Part shown: piece after piece, positions 36,075 to 47,043 of the stretch
How positions within the stretch are numbered: the stretch's first letter is position 1
Layout of the letters: every line of letters begins with the position of its first letter
NCBI GenBank assembly: GCA_009692365.1
Contig: SHZJ01000024.1
Span: forward strand, 1 to 53,609
Direction: 5' to 3'
From: Gammaproteobacteria bacterium
Lineage (GTDB): Bacteria; Pseudomonadota; Gammaproteobacteria; Ga0077536
Length of the DNA stretch: 53,609 nucleotides
The notes under the pieces: model-generated
Database searches by the model: none
What the model was told of the DNA's origin: nothing
Seen by the model: the letters and a program-made list of their open reading frames with translations, nothing else
Made by a program: the position numbers and the translations under genes

Positions 36075-37079
36075 ATGAGGCGGCTATGCGTGTTTCTGCC
36101 CGGGCTGGTTGCGGCGTCGCCGCCGGCCTCTCTAGGCGCCAGCTTCATCCGTTTGCTGGCGCGCGCCCGCTGGCAACCACGGGCCAGCTCGCTGGCGCAA
36201 ACGCTGCTCGTGCGCAGCGGTTTTAGCAGCGCTTTACCGCTGCCGATCGCCGCCGTGGGGGCGGGCCACGACCTCCAAACGACGGCGCTAGAACCCGCCT
36301 GGCGACGCTGCGATCCGGTGCATCTGATCGCCGATCCGCAGCGCGTGCTCCTGGTCGCGCCGCAACCCGGTGAGCTGAGCGCGGCCGACTCCAGCGCCCT
36401 GTTGACGACCCTGCAGGCCCAGCTCCCGGAATTTCAGTGGCGCGCCGGCGCAAGCCCGGAGCGCTGGTATGTGCGTGGCCCGGAGCTCGGGGACTTGAGT
36501 CCCTACGGCCCAGCCTGGTTGAATGGCCGCTCGCTCACCCCTTTTCTACCCCGCGATCCGGCCACCCGCGCGTGGCGCTGCCTGTTCAACGATGCGCAGA
36601 TGGTGCTGCACGCCGCTGCCTGCAACGCCGCGCGCGCAGCGAGTGGGCAAACCACCCTCAACGGCGTCTGGCTATGGGGCGGGGCGCCCGCCCCGACCTG
36701 CGCGCCGCTGGCGTTGACGGCGGTGGGTAACGATTTGTTGCTCGCCGGGGTGGTCCGCGCGCAGGCCGGGCGCTGGTGGGCGGACGCGGACTGCGCGGCC
36801 ACGCTTGCGCTGGCGCGCGACGCCGAGGTGTTGCTGGTGGTCGGGGCGACGTGGGGGGTGGCCACGCCCGCGCTGCCGGTGCTCGACCTTGCCACTTTCG
36901 CGCACGAGTGGGCACCAGCGCTGTGGCGGGCGTTGCGCGAGGGCGGGCTGGGCTGCCTTGAGCTAGTGGGCGAGGGCGCGACCGGCGTCGTGACCGCCGC
37001 CGCGCGCTGGCGCTTTTGGCAGCGCGCGGCGGCCTATGGGCCGGGCGATCCGCACGCGCTGGCGGTTGCGGCGTGCTAG
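36075..37079 (+). CDS. Conserved protein upstream of recJ, unknown function
   Basis: A 334-residue Ala/Leu/Trp-rich soluble protein. I recall a protein of this kind (CVFLPGL at the N terminus, LSPYGPAWLNGRSLTPFLPRD, FNDAQMVLH, NGVWLWGGA) next to recJ in many beta- and gammaproteobacteria, sometimes labelled phosphoglycerate mutase-like. I see no phosphoglycerate mutase active-site motif, so I do not assign activity. It starts 16 bases after thrC and its stop overlaps the GTG of recJ by 7 bases, so its expression is tied to recJ. Confidence 0.8.
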   Translation: MRRLCVFLPGLVAASPPASLGASFIRLLARARWQPRASSLAQTLLVRSGFSSALPLPIAAVGAGHDLQTTALEPAWRRCDPVHLIADPQRVLLVAPQPGELSAADSSALLTTLQAQLPEFQWRAGASPERWYVRGPELGDLSPYGPAWLNGRSLTPFLPRDPATRAWRCLFNDAQMVLHAAACNAARAASGQTTLNGVWLWGGAPAPTCAPLALTAVGNDLLLAGVVRAQAGRWWADADCAATLALARDAEVLLVVGATWGVATPALPVLDLATFAHEWAPALWRALREGGLGCLELVGEGATGVVTAAARWRFWQRAAAYGPGDPHALAVAAC

Positions 37080-38803
37080 CGCCGCGCCTCGTGCGGCGAC
37101 CGATGCCGCCGGCCATCGATTTCTTGACAGATTTTGACCCCGTGGTGCGCCGGGTGCTGGCCGCGCGCGGGATACAAACGGCGGCCGCGTTGGATACCTC
37201 ACTGGCCGGGCTTGCGCGACCCGAACAGTTGTGCGGCATGGCCGCCGCCGTCGACCTGCTGGCCGCGGCCTGCGTGGCACAGCGCCGCATTTGCATCGTG
37301 GGGGACTACGACGCCGATGGCGCCACGAGCTGCGCGCTGGCGCTGCGGGCGCTGCGGGCGCTGGGCTCTGGGCCCGTCGATTTTGTGGTGCCTAACCGCT
37401 TCGAATATGGTTACGGCCTCACCCCGCCCATCGTTGAGCTGGTGTGTGCGCAGGGCGCGCAGGTGTTGGTCACGGTGGATAACGGCATCTCGAGTCTGGA
37501 GGGCGTCGCGGCCGCGAAAGCGGCCGGGCTGTGCGTGATCGTGACCGACCATCATCTGCCCGGCGCCACGCTGCCGGCGGCCGACGCCATCGTCAACCCC
37601 AACTCGCACGGCGACGCTTTCCCCAGTAAAGCGCTGGCCGGGGTGGGCGTCATTTTCTATGTGATGTTGGCGCTACGCACCCGGCTGCGCCGGGACGGCT
37701 GGTTTGCGGCGCGGGCTATTCCCGAGCCCAATTTGGCCGAACTGCTGGACTTGGTCGCGCTCGGGACGGTGGCCGACGTCGTGCCCTTGGATGCCAACAA
37801 CCGCTGTTTGGTGGCCCAGGGGCTGGCGCGTTTGCGCGCGGGTCGCTGCGTGCCGGGCCTCACCGCGCTCATCCGAGTCGCAGGCAAAGACCCGCGTCGT
37901 CTGGTGGCGGCAGATTTGGGCTTTGCGCTCGGCCCGCGCCTCAACGCCGCTGGTCGACTGGCCGATATGGCCACCGGGGTCGCCCTGCTGACCAGCGATG
38001 ACCCGGCCACCTGCGAACGCATTGCGCGCGAGCTCGACGGCATGAATCGCGCCCGCCGGGAGATCGAGCAGGACATGAAAATCCAGGCGCTCGCGATCGT
38101 TGATAATTTGCTGGAAGCTCCCGGCACGTCGGTTCCCGCCGGGATCTGCCTGTATGACGAGCGCTGGCATCAGGGCGTCATTGGGGTGGTGGCGGCCCGC
38201 ATCAAAGAGCACTACCACCGGCCCGTGATCGTTTTTGCGCGCGGCGAGGACGGGCAACTCAAAGGCTCGGCACGCTCCATTCCCGGGGTGCATATTCGCG
38301 ATGTGCTAGACGCCTTGGCCACCCACAACCCTGGTTTGCTGGGCCGCTTCGGGGGCCACGCGATGGCCGCCGGACTGGCGTTGCAGGTCCACGATTTGGC
38401 CCGCTTTAGCGCGGCCTTTGCGGCCGAAGTCACGCGGGTGGTGGATCCGGCTCTGCTCGAGCGGGTGCTGTTGACCGACGGAGAGCTGGCGCCCGGCGAT
38501 TTCAGTCTGACGCTGGCGCGCCAACTCAGCGAGCTGGTGCCTTGGGGACAGGGTTTCCCGGAGCCAATTTTTGAGGGCGTATTCGGGGTGCGCGAGCGGC
38601 GCGTGGTGGGCGAGCATCATCTCAAACTGAAACTCGAACTGCCCGGCGGTGCCCTCATCGACGCCATCGCGTTCAACGCGGTCGAGGCGCCGTGGGCGGC
38701 GTCCGTGACCTCCATCCACGCGGCCTATCGGCTGAGCGTGAATGAATGGAACGGCAAGGAATCCTTGCAGTTGATGATCGAACACGCCACCGCGGGCGTC
38801 TGA
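37073..38803 (+). CDS. recJ: Single-strand-specific exonuclease RecJ
   Basis: A 576-residue DHH-family 5'-3' exonuclease for recombination and mismatch repair. Motif DYDADGATS is at 78-86, VDNGISS and VTDHHLPG follow, and the DHHA1 region has GRFGGHAMAAGLAL. GTG at 37073 is preferred because the encoded start (LAPRLVRRPMP) matches the usual RecJ N terminus; the frame is open further upstream but only inside the previous gene. The 7-base overlap suggests coupling. recJ directly before prfB-lysS is a classical proteobacterial order. Confidence 0.96.
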   Translation: MLAPRLVRRPMPPAIDFLTDFDPVVRRVLAARGIQTAAALDTSLAGLARPEQLCGMAAAVDLLAAACVAQRRICIVGDYDADGATSCALALRALRALGSGPVDFVVPNRFEYGYGLTPPIVELVCAQGAQVLVTVDNGISSLEGVAAAKAAGLCVIVTDHHLPGATLPAADAIVNPNSHGDAFPSKALAGVGVIFYVMLALRTRLRRDGWFAARAIPEPNLAELLDLVALGTVADVVPLDANNRCLVAQGLARLRAGRCVPGLTALIRVAGKDPRRLVAADLGFALGPRLNAAGRLADMATGVALLTSDDPATCERIARELDGMNRARREIEQDMKIQALAIVDNLLEAPGTSVPAGICLYDERWHQGVIGVVAARIKEHYHRPVIVFARGEDGQLKGSARSIPGVHIRDVLDALATHNPGLLGRFGGHAMAAGLALQVHDLARFSAAFAAEVTRVVDPALLERVLLTDGELAPGDFSLTLARQLSELVPWGQGFPEPIFEGVFGVRERRVVGEHHLKLKLELPGGALIDAIAFNAVEAPWAASVTSIHAAYRLSVNEWNGKESLQLMIEHATAGV

Positions 38804-39030
38804 GGACGCGCCGGGGCGTGTGGGAGTGCGCTGTAAGGCACCCGCTGGCTGCGCTCGGACAGCTTTAGCGCGCCGTGCCGACTGCGAGAACGGCGTTGCT
38901 GAGCTGAAGAACCAGTGGCGGATGAGTGGACTTACCCGGCACGACATTAACCGCTGCAGACCACGAGTAGGTTTCGCGGTGGCGGCGCTGCGGCTACACT
39001 CGCGGTCTTCCCAAGCTGGTCAGAGACCTC

Positions 39031-40126
<1,096 letters not shown>

Positions 40127-40130
40127 CAAC

Positions 40131-41633
40131 ATGAGCGACGAAGTCCCTATCAGCAGCGAGGCGCAACTCATAGCCCAGCGCCGCGCCAAGCTCACCGCCC
40201 TGCGTGCGACGGGCAACGCTTTTCCCAACGATTTCCGGCGCGACGCGCTGGCGGCCGAACTCCAGGCCCGCTATGCGACCCTGAGCGGCGAGGAGTTGGA
40301 CGCCAGTCGGCCGGCCGTGGTGTTGGCCGGGCGCATGATGACGCGCCGGATCATGGGCCGGGCGTCGTTCCTCCATCTCAAAGATAGTTCGGGCGCCCTG
40401 CAGGTGTATGCCAAACGCGACGACCTGGGCGAAACCCTCTACGAGGCTTTCAAGCACTGGGATTTGGGCGATATTCTGGGGGTAGAGGGTTATATTTTTC
40501 GCACCCGTACCGGGGAGTTGTCGGTGCACGCCACCGGCCTGCGTTTGCTCACCAAGGCCTTGCGTCCACTGCCCGAGAAATGGCACGGCCTGACCGATCT
40601 GGAGGCGCGCTACCGGCAGCGCTACGTGGATTTAATCGTCAACGACGAGGCGCGCAGCGTGTTTCGCACCCGCAGCCGTGCCATCGATTTTATCCGCGGT
40701 TTTCTGCGCGATCGCGCCTACCTCGAGGTCGAGACCCCCATGATGCAGCCGCTGCCGGGCGGGGCCACCGCGCGGCCGTTCACCACCCATCACAACGCGC
40801 TGGACCTGCCGCTTTATTTGCGCGTTGCCCCCGAGCTTTACCTCAAGCGGCTGGTGGTGGGCGGCTTTGAACGGGTGTTCGAAATCAACCGTAACTTTCG
40901 GAACGAGGGGCTTTCGCCGCGTCACAATCCCGAGTTCACGATGCTCGAGTTCTACGCGGCCTATGCCGATTATCACGATCTCATGGCGCTGACTGAGCAA
41001 CTGCTACGGGAACTTGCAGCAGACGTGTTAGGCACGCCACGCGTGAGCTATCAGGGACACGAGATGGATTTCTCCCGGCCTTTCCGCCGGCTGACGGTGC
41101 GCGCTTCAATTTTGGAATTTAATCCGGGCGCGCGCACCGCGGATTTGGCCGATTTGCCGGCCGCGCGCGCGCTGGCGGCGCGGCTGGGCGTGGCGCTAGA
41201 CCCCAGCGCCGGACTGGGCCGCGTGCTCACCGAAATTTTCGAAAAAACCGTCGAGGGGAAACTTCTCGACCCCACGTTTATTACCGAATACCCGGCCGAA
41301 GTCTCGCCGCTGGCGCGTCGCTGCGACCACGACCCGTTCGTGACGGATCGCTTCGAACTGATGATCGCTGGCCGGGAAATTGCCAACGGCTTCTCGGAGC
41401 TCAACGATCCGGAAGACCAGGCCGAGCGCTTCCGTGCGCAGGCCGCCGCCAAGCAGGCGGGCGACCACGAGGCCATGCATTACGACGAGGACTACATCAC
41501 CGCGCTGGAGTATGGCCTGCCACCCACCGCCGGTGAGGGGATCGGTATCGACCGTCTGGTCATGCTGCTGACCGATTCCCCGTCGATTCGCGATGTGTTG
41601 TTGTTTCCGCTGCTGCGGCCCCGCGCGGAGTGA
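40131..41633 (+). CDS. lysS: Lysyl-tRNA synthetase, class II
   Basis: A 500-residue class II synthetase charging tRNA-Lys. The N-terminal OB-fold includes [17 protein letters not shown]. Class II motif 2 is [20 protein letters not shown] and motif 3 is [21 protein letters not shown] at 40131 begins 4 bases after prfB, the standard prfB-lysS arrangement, and is presumably translated from the same mRNA. Length is normal. Confidence 0.97.
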   Translation: MSDEVPISSEAQLIAQRRAKLTALRATGNAFPNDFRRDALAAELQARYATLSGEELDASRPAVVLAGRMMTRRIMGRASFLHLKDSSGALQVYAKRDDLGETLYEAFKHWDLGDILGVEGYIFRTRTGELSVHATGLRLLTKALRPLPEKWHGLTDLEARYRQRYVDLIVNDEARSVFRTRSRAIDFIRGFLRDRAYLEVETPMMQPLPGGATARPFTTHHNALDLPLYLRVAPELYLKRLVVGGFERVFEINRNFRNEGLSPRHNPEFTMLEFYAAYADYHDLMALTEQLLRELAADVLGTPRVSYQGHEMDFSRPFRRLTVRASILEFNPGARTADLADLPAARALAARLGVALDPSAGLGRVLTEIFEKTVEGKLLDPTFITEYPAEVSPLARRCDHDPFVTDRFELMIAGREIANGFSELNDPEDQAERFRAQAAAKQAGDHEAMHYDEDYITALEYGLPPTAGEGIGIDRLVMLLTDSPSIRDVLLFPLLRPRAE

Positions 41634-41720
41634 GCCAAGCTGCGCGTGAAAACGTAGTCAAGAGCATAGTGCAGGGGCGCTGCAAGGTCGCTGCGGGGCC
41701 CACCAACTGAGGTCAAAACG

Positions 41721-41984
41721 ATGACTAAAAAGCAGGCTACCAGGCCGCTGGGGATCTCTCTCGGGCTGGGTTTCGCGGTGTGCCTCGCGGCGTCGCCGCT
41801 GGCTAACGCGCAGGAAAACCCCTTCGGGGTGGTGGCCGTCGAGGCCGGGCCGCTGGCGGCAGCCGAAGGCAGTTGCGGCGGCCACGGCGCGGAAGGGGGC
41901 TGTGGGTCAAAGAGTAACGAGGATGCGGGTGACGAGGATGCGGGTGACGAGGATGCGGGCGACGAGGATGCGGGCGACGACTAG
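41721..41984 (+). CDS. HvfA-like secreted Cys peptide precursor (putative RiPP)
   Basis: An 87-residue precursor. A Sec signal (about 1-30, ending LANA) is followed by NPFGVVAVEAG and then EGSCG (49-53) and EGGCG (58-62), each with one Cys. The tail is four DAGDE-type acidic units. Signal peptide, NPF segment and E-G-x-C-G repeats resemble HvfA/bufferin-2 precursors. In that family an MNIO (DUF692) enzyme with an HvfC partner converts the Cys to a copper-binding thio-oxazole-type group. The canonical motif is EGKCG; here Lys is Ser or Gly. HvfC-like DUF2063 follows after 54 bases, but no MNIO gene lies between. GAGGT precedes the ATG. RiPP assignment is inference from motif plus context. Confidence 0.72.
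   Translation: MTKKQATRPLGISLGLGFAVCLAASPLANAQENPFGVVAVEAGPLAAAEGSCGGHGAEGGCGSKSNEDAGDEDAGDEDAGDEDAGDD
41919..41978 (+). repeat. Four 15-bp in-frame tandem repeats
   Basis: GAGGATGCGGG(T/C)GAC is repeated four times in the 3' end of the HvfA-like gene, encoding EDAGD units. The first two copies have T and the last two C at one site, indicating stepwise duplication. Confidence 0.93.
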
Positions 41985-42038
41985 TGCTAGCGTGCCCGCC
42001 GTGCTGCACGGGACGGCGGGGTTAGCGGCGCTACGAGC

Positions 42039-42788
42039 GTGACCGACTTAGCCCAATGCCAGCGCGATTTTGCCGCCTATTTGCGCGACCCGCGCCAGCC
42101 GGCGCCGCCGGGCGTAGATGCGCGGCGCTTAAAACTCTATCGCGACCTCGTTCTCAACAATCTCGAAAACCTGCTCGCAAAAGCTTTTCCGGTGCTCCAG
42201 ACCGTGCTGCCGCCGGCGGGCTGGCGCGCGCTGGTAGGCGATTTCTGCCGGGAACACCGCGCGCACACGCCGTCTTTTTTGCGCCTGCCCGGCGAATTCG
42301 TCGACTACCTCCAAGCAGGCCGCGCAGCAGCCGACGACTTACCCTTCCTGAGCGAACTGGCCGACTATGAATGGCGGCACCTGGAGGTAACCCTGGCGCT
42401 TGATGTCGTTGTGGACCGTGCGGGCTTACACGCCGATTTGCTCGCCGGGCAGATAGTGTTGAACCCGGTATTACGCCTGTGCACGTATCAATTCCCGGTG
42501 CACACCCTCAGTCCCGGTCACGCGGCGACCTGCGCGCCCGCGCGCAGCTTTTTAGCGGTCTATCGCGGTGTGGATGAGTCCCCAAAATGCGCGCAACTCA
42601 CGCCCGTGACGGCGCGTTTGGTGGCGTTGATGGCCGACCCGCAGGTCGGCCGCGGGTGCGAGTTGCTGGCCCATTTGGCGCGCGAGTTAGCCCATCCCGA
42701 TCCGGCGTCGCTGGTCGCCGCCGGGAGGGAGATTCTGGAGGAGTTACGGCGGCGCGAGATTGTGCTCGGGGCGCGGCACCTGAACTGA
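42039..42788 (+). CDS. HvfC/DUF2063-family protein
   Basis: A 249-residue protein with the DUF2063 N-terminal domain: QCQRDFAAYLRDP, RRLKLYRDLVLNNLENLLAKAFPVL, then FCREHRAHTPSFLRLPGEFVDYL, and LADYEWRHLEVTLALD. The family includes HvfC, the partner that presents precursor peptides to MNIO (DUF692) enzymes. GTG at 42039 follows the Cys-peptide gene by 54 bases, supporting a shared operon. The absent MNIO gene is the odd point; a trans-encoded enzyme is possible. It ends 12 bases from the convergent argG. Confidence 0.85.
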   Translation: MTDLAQCQRDFAAYLRDPRQPAPPGVDARRLKLYRDLVLNNLENLLAKAFPVLQTVLPPAGWRALVGDFCREHRAHTPSFLRLPGEFVDYLQAGRAAADDLPFLSELADYEWRHLEVTLALDVVVDRAGLHADLLAGQIVLNPVLRLCTYQFPVHTLSPGHAATCAPARSFLAVYRGVDESPKCAQLTPVTARLVALMADPQVGRGCELLAHLARELAHPDPASLVAAGREILEELRRREIVLGARHLN

Positions 42789-42800
42789 ACCGCAGGGTAG

Positions 42801-44015
42801 TCAGCCGCGCTTGGCGGCCACCCGCAGGCGCAGGGCGTTGAGCCGAATAAACCCGCCGGCATCCGCTTGGTTGTAGCTGCCGGCATCGTCTTCGAAGGTC
42901 GCCAGCGCGGTGCTAAACAGGCTGTCGTTGGCGGATTGACGCCCCACCACTGTCACGTTGCCCTTGTATAGCTTGAGCCTTACCACGCCGTTCACCCGTG
43001 CTTGGGAGTCGTCGATGAGTTGCTGTAGCAGCACGCGTTCCGGGCTCCACCAATAGCCGTTGTAAATCAGGGCCGCGTAGCGCGGCATGAGTTCGTCTTT
43101 GAGATGGGCGACTTCGCGGTCGAGCGTGATGGACTCAATTGCCCGATGGGCGCGCAGCAAAATAGTCCCGCCGGGGGTTTCATAACAGCCCCGTGATTTC
43201 ATCCCGACGTAGCGGTTCTCCACCAGATCGAGCCGCCCGATGCCCAACGCACCGCCGATGATATTCAACTTCGCCAGCAATTCGGCCGGACTAAGCCGCT
43301 CGCCGTCTAGCGCCACCGGATCACCGTGCGAAAATTCAATATCGAGCATTTGCGCGTGGTCCGGTGCGGCTTCCGGCGACACACTCCAGCGCCACATGCT
43401 TTCTTCGGCCGGGGTCCAAGTGTCTTCCAGCACGCCCCCTTCGTAAGAAATATGCAGCAGATTAGCGTCCATGGAATAGGGCGAACGTTTGCTCTGCTGA
43501 TATTCGATGGGGATTTGATGCTGGGCCGCGTAGGCCAATAGGGTCTCGCGCGAGGTCAGGTTCCACTCGCGCCACGGCGCGATGATGTGGATATCGGGCT
43601 GCAGGGCATAGGCACCCAGTTCGAAGCGCACTTGGTCGTTGCCCTTGCCGGTCGCGCCGTGGGAGATCGCGTCGGCACCGGTCAGGCGGGCAATTTCGAC
43701 CAGCCGTTTGGCGATCAGCGGGCGTGCGATCGAGGTGCCCAGCAGGTATTCACCTTCGTAGAGGGTGTTGGCCCGAAACATGGGGAACACGAAGTCGCGC
43801 ACAAATTCTGCGCGCAGGTCATCGATGAAGATTTCTTTAACGCCCATCAAGTTCGCTTTGTGGCGCGCCGGTGCCAGTTCCTCCCCTTGGCCGAGGTCGG
43901 CGGTGAAGGTGACGATTTCGCACTCGTAGGTGGTCTGCAGCCACTTGAGGATGACCGAGGTATCCAGACCGCCCGAGTAGGCGAGCACCACTTTTTTGAT
44001 TGAAGCTTTTGACAT
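42801..44015 (-). CDS. argG: Argininosuccinate synthase
   Basis: A 404-residue enzyme joining citrulline and aspartate with ATP in arginine biosynthesis. The ATP PP-loop [10 protein letters not shown] is at about 12-21, followed by [23 protein letters not shown] and the SPEAAPD segment. ATG at 44015 ([13 protein letters not shown]) gives the usual length; the frame extends to 44096 without conservation. It lies 77 bases downstream of the esterase gene and probably has its own promoter. Confidence 0.97.
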   Translation of the reverse strand: MSKASIKKVVLAYSGGLDTSVILKWLQTTYECEIVTFTADLGQGEELAPARHKANLMGVKEIFIDDLRAEFVRDFVFPMFRANTLYEGEYLLGTSIARPLIAKRLVEIARLTGADAISHGATGKGNDQVRFELGAYALQPDIHIIAPWREWNLTSRETLLAYAAQHQIPIEYQQSKRSPYSMDANLLHISYEGGVLEDTWTPAEESMWRWSVSPEAAPDHAQMLDIEFSHGDPVALDGERLSPAELLAKLNIIGGALGIGRLDLVENRYVGMKSRGCYETPGGTILLRAHRAIESITLDREVAHLKDELMPRYAALIYNGYWWSPERVLLQQLIDDSQARVNGVVRLKLYKGNVTVVGRQSANDSLFSTALATFEDDAGSYNQADAGGFIRLNALRLRVAAKRG

Positions 44016-44092
44016 AAGAGCACCGCACGCCGTTAACGAAGAGCGCGCATTTTGCCGAAGGGGGACAGGCCAGTCCACCGCAAGCACGGCCT

Positions 44093-44872
44093 TCACACGA
44101 ATAGGCAGTCCGTCAGCACGCGCGTGAATTCGCGGGGCGCTTGCGTGTGCGGCCAGTGCCCGGCCGCCGCCACGGTGTGCACGCTACTGTGCGGAAAGTG
44201 CGCGCGGATGAGCCCCGCATGGGCGGGCAGCACGCGCGTGGAGTGTTCGCCGCGGATAAAGCAGCTGGCGCCGGCAAAGCGGGCAGTGACGGCGACCGGC
44301 AGTCCACCGCTCAGTGCTGCCATCCCATTTTTTAGCGCCGGCAGATTCAAGCGCCAGCGCGCCCCGGTCGCCTCCAGCACCAAGTTCTGGAGCACGAACA
44401 GCCGCACCGCGGCGTCGGGGATGGCCGCCTGCAATAAAGTGTCGGCCTCTTGGCGCCGCCGGATCGCGCCCAAGGGTAGCGCCAGTAGGGCATCGATGAT
44501 GGGCGTATGTTGGTCGGCGTACGCCACCGGGGCGATGTCGACCACGACCAGCCGTGCGACCCGGGCGGGCTCAGTGAGGGCGAGCGCCATCGCGGTTTTG
44601 CCGCCCATGCTGTGGCCGAGCAGCGTGACCTCGGTGAGCGCCAGTGTCGCCAAGAGGGTCGCTACGTCGGCGGCCAGGGCCGCGTAATCCATGCGCGCGG
44701 CGTGCGGTGAGTGCCCATGATTGCGCAGGTCCACCCGCACCACCCGATAGCGCCCGGCCAGTTCGCGAGCAACGCCCTGCCAGTTACGCGCCGACCCCAA
44801 AAGTCCGTGCAGAATAACCAGCGGTGGCCCGCTACCCTGCACCTCGTGGGCCAAGGCAAGGCCTGCGCTCAT
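44093..44872 (-). CDS. Alpha/beta hydrolase, YbfF esterase-like
   Basis: A 259-residue cytoplasmic alpha/beta hydrolase. It has [32 protein letters not shown], nucleophile Ser88 in [14 protein letters not shown] and the C-terminal His in [11 protein letters not shown]. This pattern matches YbfF-type acyl-CoA/carboxyl esterases. ATG at 44872 overlaps the stop of the upstream Nudix gene by 4 bases, so the two are coupled. Physiological substrate is not known. Confidence 0.88.
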   Translation of the reverse strand: MSAGLALAHEVQGSGPPLVILHGLLGSARNWQGVARELAGRYRVVRVDLRNHGHSPHAARMDYAALAADVATLLATLALTEVTLLGHSMGGKTAMALALTEPARVARLVVVDIAPVAYADQHTPIIDALLALPLGAIRRRQEADTLLQAAIPDAAVRLFVLQNLVLEATGARWRLNLPALKNGMAALSGGLPVAVTARFAGASCFIRGEHSTRVLPAHAGLIRAHFPHSSVHTVAAAGHWPHTQAPREFTRVLTDCLFV

Positions 44873-45357
44873 GCGCGCGGCGGCACCACGGCGAGTCCCC
44901 CGAGGTGGGTCGGAATTTTATCCAGGTGCAGGCACTCCAAGGGCCACAGGTTGAGCAGACGGATGTTTTCATCCACGCCACGCATGACGTCCAAACCCCG
45001 ATAATCGTGCATCGTCAGCCAACGATAAGCGGTATGTTCGTCGTTCAGCGTGACCTGCCCGCGCACCCAGCGGTAGTGGAAGAGATGCACCTCGTAGATG
45101 CCCCCAAAGAGGCTGTCGCGGCGCGGCCCTAGGCGTGCGAGCTCTGTGAGTTGGTGATCGGGACCAATTTCCTCGCCTAGCTCCCGGCGCGCGCAGTCTT
45201 CAGGGCTCTCGCCGGGCTCGATATGCCCGGCGGGAAACCCCCATTTGTCCGGACCTAGCTCACGGTCTGGGGCCCTTTTTAGAAACAGCAATTGGCTCTC
45301 ATCGTCTTCCACCAGACAAATTGAGAAGCGCGCGCGCGGCGGCGTCAAGGCAGTCAT
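44869..45357 (-). CDS. Nudix hydrolase
   Basis: A 162-residue Nudix protein with a complete box (GHIEPGESPEDCARRELGEE then IG). The region DRELGPDKWGFPAGHIEPGE precedes it, and the C-terminal half is longer than a minimal MutT domain. Substrate class is not evident. It starts 3 bases after aceF and overlaps the downstream esterase gene, so it appears to belong to the aceE-aceF operon, an unexpected position normally taken by dihydrolipoamide dehydrogenase. Confidence 0.87.
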   Translation of the reverse strand: MTALTPPRARFSICLVEDDESQLLFLKRAPDRELGPDKWGFPAGHIEPGESPEDCARRELGEEIGPDHQLTELARLGPRRDSLFGGIYEVHLFHYRWVRGQVTLNDEHTAYRWLTMHDYRGLDVMRGVDENIRLLNLWPLECLHLDKIPTHLGGLAVVPPRA

Positions 45358-45360
45358 CCC

Positions 45361-47028
45361 TTAGAGCAGGAGGTGGCGAATGTCGCCCAATAGCTGCCCC
45401 AGATAGCGGGTGAATTCCGCGCCCACCACCCCGTCGATCACCCGATGGTCATAGGACAACGACAGCGGTAACAGCAGTCGCGGTTCGAATGTGCCGTTGC
45501 GCCACACCGGTTTAATGGCGGCCGGCGAGACCCCCAAAATGGCGACCTCAGGCACGTTGATGATCGGCGTGAAAGCGGTGCCGCCTATCCCGCCCAAGCT
45601 CGAAATAGTGAAGCATCCCCCCTGCATTTCCGCCGGCGTGAGTTTGCCGTCGCGGGCTTTTTGGCCGAGTGCGCGCACTTCGCGTGCGATGTCGAGCAGC
45701 CCTTTGCGGTTGGCATCGCGCAACACCGGCACCAGCAGGCCGCGCGGAGTATTGGCCGCGATGCCGATATGACAATATTTTTTGACGATGAGCGTCGCGC
45801 CGTCGGGCGCGAGGGATGCGTTGAAATCCGGGTAGCGCGCCAGCGCCGTCGTCACCACTTTCACGAGGAACGCCAAGAGCGTGAGTTTGGTGCCGGCAGC
45901 TTCCGCGCGCGCGCTCTGCGCCTGCCGAAACGCCTCCAACTCGGTGATGTCGGCCTCGTCGAACTGCGTGACCTGGGGTGCGGTAAGCCAGGCCCGGTGG
46001 AGGTTTTGTCCGGTGACGCGCCGAATTTTAGACAGCGGCTGGGTGTCGACCTCGCCAAAGCGGGAGAAATCAACGGTGGGCGCGACGGGTGGCCCGCCCA
46101 GCCCGGGCGCGGGGGGGCTGGTCAGGATTTTTTTGACGTGCGCGACGACGTCCTCGCGCACGATACGCTCGCGGCGTCCGCTGCCGTGGACACTTGCCAG
46201 GTCGACCCCCAGTTCGCGCGCCAAGCGGCGCATGGCAGGGCCGGCATGGATGCGCGGGTGGCCCACGCCGCCTTCGGCGGGGCCTGCCTCGGGCGGGTTT
46301 GCGGCCAGCGCAACGGTGGCGCTCGCTGCGGCGGCGGCGATGGCCAGGAGGGGGGCAACGGGGGCGAGGGGGACGCTAGCAGCCACCTCGACGATGGGGG
46401 TGCCGGCCGTTACCTTGTCGCCAATTTTGAGCAGCACACGGACCACGCGGCCGGCGAAAGGGGCCGGAATTTCCATCGTCGCTTTGTCGCTTTCCAGCGT
46501 CACCAATGGGCTTTCGAGGCTAATTTCGTCGCCGACCTGAACCAGTATTTCGATGACGTCCACTTCGGCAAAGTCGCCAAGTTCCGGGACCCGGACCGCC
46601 ACCACGCTGGCGGCGGCGACCGCCAGGGCCGCGGGTGCGGGGCTAGCCGCCACTGCCGGCCCTGAGGTGGCCGGCGGGGGGGCCGCGGGGGTGGCCGGCG
46701 GGGCGGCCGGCGGGGGGGCCGCGGGGGTGGCCGGCGGGGTGGCCGGCGGGGCGGGCGGCGGGGTGGCCGGGCTTACCAACGCCGGCGCGGCGTCGTCGAT
46801 CTGCAGCAGCAAAATGCGCCCGCCCTCGGCGATTTTGTCGCCGACTTTTACGCTGATGGCGCCCACTCGCCCCGCCCTTGGGGCGGGAATTTCCATCGTG
46901 GCTTTGTCGCTTTCCAAGACGATCAACGGGTCTTCGGCGTTGACGAGGGTGCCGGGTGCGACCAGCACTTCGATCACATCCACCGCTTCGAAATCGCCAA
47001 TGTCCGGTACTAAAACTTCAATTTCCAT
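45361..47028 (-). CDS. aceF: Dihydrolipoamide acetyltransferase (PDH E2)
   Basis: A 555-residue E2 core of the pyruvate dehydrogenase complex. Two lipoyl domains carry lipoyl Lys42 and Lys182, each in ESDKATMEIPAP. A Pro/Ala/Thr linker (84-140) joins them. A peripheral-subunit-binding domain (AMRRLARELGVDLASVHGSG) follows, then the catalytic domain with GLLVPVLRDAN and active-site His in SYDHRVIDG. It starts 15 bases after aceE. The two lipoyl domains match beta- and many gammaproteobacterial E2s. No E3 gene follows. Confidence 0.96.
   Translation of the reverse strand: MEIEVLVPDIGDFEAVDVIEVLVAPGTLVNAEDPLIVLESDKATMEIPAPRAGRVGAISVKVGDKIAEGGRILLLQIDDAAPALVSPATPPPAPPATPPATPAAPPPAAPPATPAAPPPATSGPAVAASPAPAALAVAAASVVAVRVPELGDFAEVDVIEILVQVGDEISLESPLVTLESDKATMEIPAPFAGRVVRVLLKIGDKVTAGTPIVEVAASVPLAPVAPLLAIAAAAASATVALAANPPEAGPAEGGVGHPRIHAGPAMRRLARELGVDLASVHGSGRRERIVREDVVAHVKKILTSPPAPGLGGPPVAPTVDFSRFGEVDTQPLSKIRRVTGQNLHRAWLTAPQVTQFDEADITELEAFRQAQSARAEAAGTKLTLLAFLVKVVTTALARYPDFNASLAPDGATLIVKKYCHIGIAANTPRGLLVPVLRDANRKGLLDIAREVRALGQKARDGKLTPAEMQGGCFTISSLGGIGGTAFTPIINVPEVAILGVSPAAIKPVWRNGTFEPRLLLPLSLSYDHRVIDGVVGAEFTRYLGQLLGDIRHLLL
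46654..46779 (-). repeat. GC-rich repeats encoding the AceF Pro/Ala linker
   Basis: Imperfect CCGGCGGGG-type units encode alternating APPAT/PPATP/AAPPP residues of the flexible interdomain linker. The units are near identical at DNA level, so length variation by slippage is likely. Confidence 0.8.
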
Positions 47029-47043
47029 GGGGGCGTCCCGCGC

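Noticed and set aside
41919..41978. Intergenic satellite or CRISPR-like repeat
   Set aside because: The 15-base units are in frame inside a gene with a signal peptide and end at its stop codon.
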